35,847 nucleotides of DNA, from assembly GCA_028866435.1 (NCBI GenBank), contig JAGWIC010000030.1, positions 1 to 35,847 of the forward strand. Reading direction: 5' to 3'. Position 1 is the first letter of the stretch; each line of letters opens with the position of its first letter. A program made the translations under genes and the position numbers. The notes under the pieces are model-generated. The model had not been told where the DNA came from and did no database searches. It saw only the letters and a list, made by a program, of their open reading frames with translations. Shown one piece after another: positions 33,527 through 35,847 of this stretch. Origin of the DNA: Lysobacteraceae bacterium (GTDB lineage Bacteria; Pseudomonadota; Gammaproteobacteria; Xanthomonadales; Rhodanobacteraceae).

Positions 33527-34029
33527 TGAACGTGTTCGGGCGGTTGTGGCTGAACCTGTTCGGCGGCTGGTTCCGCTTGCGGCGGCGGTTCCCGCCGGCG
33601 CTGCTGGACGAGATGACCCGCGTCATCGCTGCCGGCGAACGCGGCCATCGGGGCGAAGTGCGGTTCGCGATCGAGTCGCGGCTGGCGCCACTGGCGGTGC
33701 TGGAGGGTGTCGACGCCCCGGCCCGGGCGCGGCAGGTGTTCTCCCAGCTGGGTGTCTGGGACACCGAGCACAACAGCGGCGTGCTGATCTACGTGCTGAT
33801 GGCCGAGCGCCGCATCGAGATCATCGCCGATCGCGGCATCGCCGCACGGGTGGCCCCGGCGGAATGGGCGGCGATCGCCGGACGCATGCGCGAGTGCTAC
33901 GCCCGTGGCCAATGGCGCGAAGGCAGCCTCGACGCCATCGCCGCGGCGCATGCCCTACTGCAGGCGCATTTCCCCGGCACGGATGGGTCCCATAGGGATG
34001 AACTGCCCGATCGCCCGGTGCTGCTTTGA
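33526..34029 (+). CDS. Second TPM-domain protein
   Basis: The product has 167 residues. The TPM core is recognisable: LDEMTRVIAAGERGHRGEVRFAIE, ARQVFSQLGVWDTEHNSGVLIYVLMAERRIEIIADRGIAA and the closing REGSLDAIAAAHALLQAHFP. No clear signal peptide is seen; the first 20 residues are amphipathic and Trp/Phe-rich, so it may sit at the cytoplasmic face of the membrane. The ATG shares one base with the preceding stop (TGATG). The lemA-TPM-TPM triplet is likely one functional unit whose task is unknown. Confidence 0.87.
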   Translation: MNVFGRLWLNLFGGWFRLRRRFPPALLDEMTRVIAAGERGHRGEVRFAIESRLAPLAVLEGVDAPARARQVFSQLGVWDTEHNSGVLIYVLMAERRIEIIADRGIAARVAPAEWAAIAGRMRECYARGQWREGSLDAIAAAHALLQAHFPGTDGSHRDELPDRPVLL

Positions 34030-34138
34030 GCGGTCCGCAGCCCTCATGGCTGCCGGAGCGCCTCCCCGGCAAGGCTGACCCAGCGCTTTCGCCTGCCGTT
34101 ACACTTGCGTCTTTAATTCGCCGGCCAGTGTTTCCAGC
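34030..34138 (+). promoter_or_regulatory. Gap before lgt with hairpin and possible promoter
   Basis: A hairpin pairs GCAGCC with GGCTGC around CTCAT (about 34038-34054), possibly marking the end of the lemA transcript. Two -10-like elements follow, TACACT (34100-34105, preceded by GT) and TTTAAT (34112-34117), without a good -35 sequence. A promoter for lgt-thyA in this AT-richer patch is plausible. Confidence 0.35.
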
Positions 34139-35032
34139 ATGACCCAACCTTTCGTCGTCCAATTCGATCCCGTCGCCTTCCACCTCGGCCCGATCCAGGT
34201 GCACTGGTACGGCTTGATGTACCTGCTGGGCTTTTTCTTCGTGGCCGTGCTCGGCGAGTACCGGCGCCGGCGCGGGCGCCTGCCGGTCAGCCGCGATGCG
34301 CTGGGCGACCTGCTGTTCTACGGCATGCTTGGCGTGATCATCGGCGGGCGCGTGTGGTACATGCTGTTCTACTACGAAGGCGGCATCCGCTGGATCTGGA
34401 CCGATCCGCTGGCGCTGTTCCGGGTCTGGGACGGCGGCATGAGCTTCCATGGCGGCCTGCTCGGCGTGGTGACGGCGGGCTGGTGGTGGACGCGCAGGCA
34501 TGCGCTGCACCTGTTCGACACCATCGATTTCGTGGCGCCGCTGGTGCCGATCGGGCTCGGCCTGGGCCGCCTGGGCAATTTCATCAACGGCGAGCTGTGG
34601 GGCAAGCCCAGCGACCTGCCGTGGGCGATGATCTTCCCGGGCGCGCACGGCGAGGACGTGGCCTGGGCGATGGCCCATCCGGCGTGGCTGGCGCCGCTGC
34701 AACAGTTCGGCGGGCTGCCGCGCAACCCGTCGCAGTTGTACGAGCTGGCGCTGGAGGGGGTGGTGATGTTCGTGGTGCTGTGGCTGGTATCGCTCAAGCC
34801 GCGGCCGCGCTACCTGGTGTCGGGCCTGTTCGCGCTGATGTATGGCTGCTTCCGCATCGCGGTGGAGTTCGTTCGACTGCCCGATCCGCAGCTGGGCTAT
34901 CTGCTGGGCACGCAGTGGGTGACGATGGGTCAGCTGCAGTCGCTGCCGCTGGTGGTGGTCGGGTTGTGGCTGATCGCACTCTCCCGGCGCGCGCCCACCC
35001 TGCCGCTGGCCGACGTGCCGGCGCCGGCCTGA
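34139..35032 (+). CDS. lgt: Prolipoprotein diacylglyceryl transferase
   Basis: The product has 297 residues (E. coli 291) with seven membrane helices. Lgt transfers diacylglycerol from phosphatidylglycerol to the lipobox Cys of prolipoproteins such as the LemA protein nearby. The key residues are in place: H104 in MSFHGGLLG and R144 in the signature [17 protein letters not shown] (E. coli H103, R143). The ATG at 34139 starts [11 protein letters not shown]. thyA begins three bases after the stop; the lgt-thyA pair is conserved in many gammaproteobacteria. Confidence 0.97.
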   Translation: MTQPFVVQFDPVAFHLGPIQVHWYGLMYLLGFFFVAVLGEYRRRRGRLPVSRDALGDLLFYGMLGVIIGGRVWYMLFYYEGGIRWIWTDPLALFRVWDGGMSFHGGLLGVVTAGWWWTRRHALHLFDTIDFVAPLVPIGLGLGRLGNFINGELWGKPSDLPWAMIFPGAHGEDVAWAMAHPAWLAPLQQFGGLPRNPSQLYELALEGVVMFVVLWLVSLKPRPRYLVSGLFALMYGCFRIAVEFVRLPDPQLGYLLGTQWVTMGQLQSLPLVVVGLWLIALSRRAPTLPLADVPAPA

Positions 35033-35035
35033 ACC

Positions 35036-35825
<790 letters not shown>

Positions 35826-35830
<5 letters not shown>

Positions 35831-35847
35831 GAGCGCACCCTGTGCGC
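35826..35847. repeat. REP-like arm at the window end (partial)
   Basis: The 22 bases are identical to the first 22 bases of the left arm at 27575-27596. The window ends inside the element, so the second arm cannot be seen. The repeat contains the thyA stop codon (TAG, 35828-35830). Confidence 0.8.

Overview
The window is chromosomal DNA of a high-GC gammaproteobacterium. I infer the order Xanthomonadales, probably the Rhodanobacteraceae (Rhodanobacter, Dyella or Frateuria type). The basis is the high GC content, the S10-spc-alpha ribosomal gene order without rpmJ after secY, a class II (plant-type) DAHP synthase, the rng-yhdP-tldD cluster and a REP-like repeat beginning TGTAGGAGCGCACCC. This assignment rests on recognition only, because no search could be run.

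Positions 1-11,159 carry, on the plus strand, the end of the S10 operon, the spc operon and the alpha operon: rpsS(end)-rplV-rpsC-rplP-rpmC-rpsQ-rplN-rplX-rplE-rpsN-rpsH-rplF-rplR-rpsE-rpmD-rplO-secY-rpsM-rpsK-rpsD-rpoA-rplQ, closed by a good intrinsic terminator. The first genes are tightly packed. Several later junctions (rpsN-rpsH, rplF-rplR, rplR-rpsE, secY-rpsM, rpsM-rpsK, rpsK-rpsD, rpoA-rplQ) are stretched to 79-222 bases and filled with strong hairpins. Some of these hairpins resemble each other and show compensatory base changes. This is the most interesting non-coding signal in the window.

Positions 11,160-15,261 (plus) hold dsbB overlapping a class II DAHP synthase gene, then a translationally coupled pair of secreted or anchored c-type cytochromes (diheme and triheme) with no dehydrogenase beside them. 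Positions 15,284-18,602 (minus) form one tight unit: OmpR-type response regulator, histidine kinase with unusual motifs, a diphthine-ammonia-ligase-like PP-loop enzyme and a Mug-family DNA glycosylase. Divergent from it, 18,729-25,722 (plus) is rng-yhdP-tldD.

Positions 25,795-27,540 (plus) are a BlaI-BlaR1-like repressor/metalloprotease pair behind a promoter with two matching dyad operators and no beta-lactamase nearby. A perfect 27-bp inverted repeat separates it from a convergent RegA/RegB-type redox two-component system, which is followed upstream on the minus strand by a POT-family peptide transporter (27,668-31,216). The last part (31,560-35,830, plus) is dgkA, a lemA-TPM-TPM unit with one-base overlaps, lgt, and thyA. 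The stop codon of thyA lies inside a second copy of the REP-like arm.

I saw no tRNA, rRNA, CRISPR array, transposase, prophage or plasmid gene. Most genes are conserved housekeeping genes. The parts that deserve a second look are the structured ribosomal leaders, the two-component/PP-loop/Mug unit, the orphan BlaI-BlaR1 pair and the REP element.
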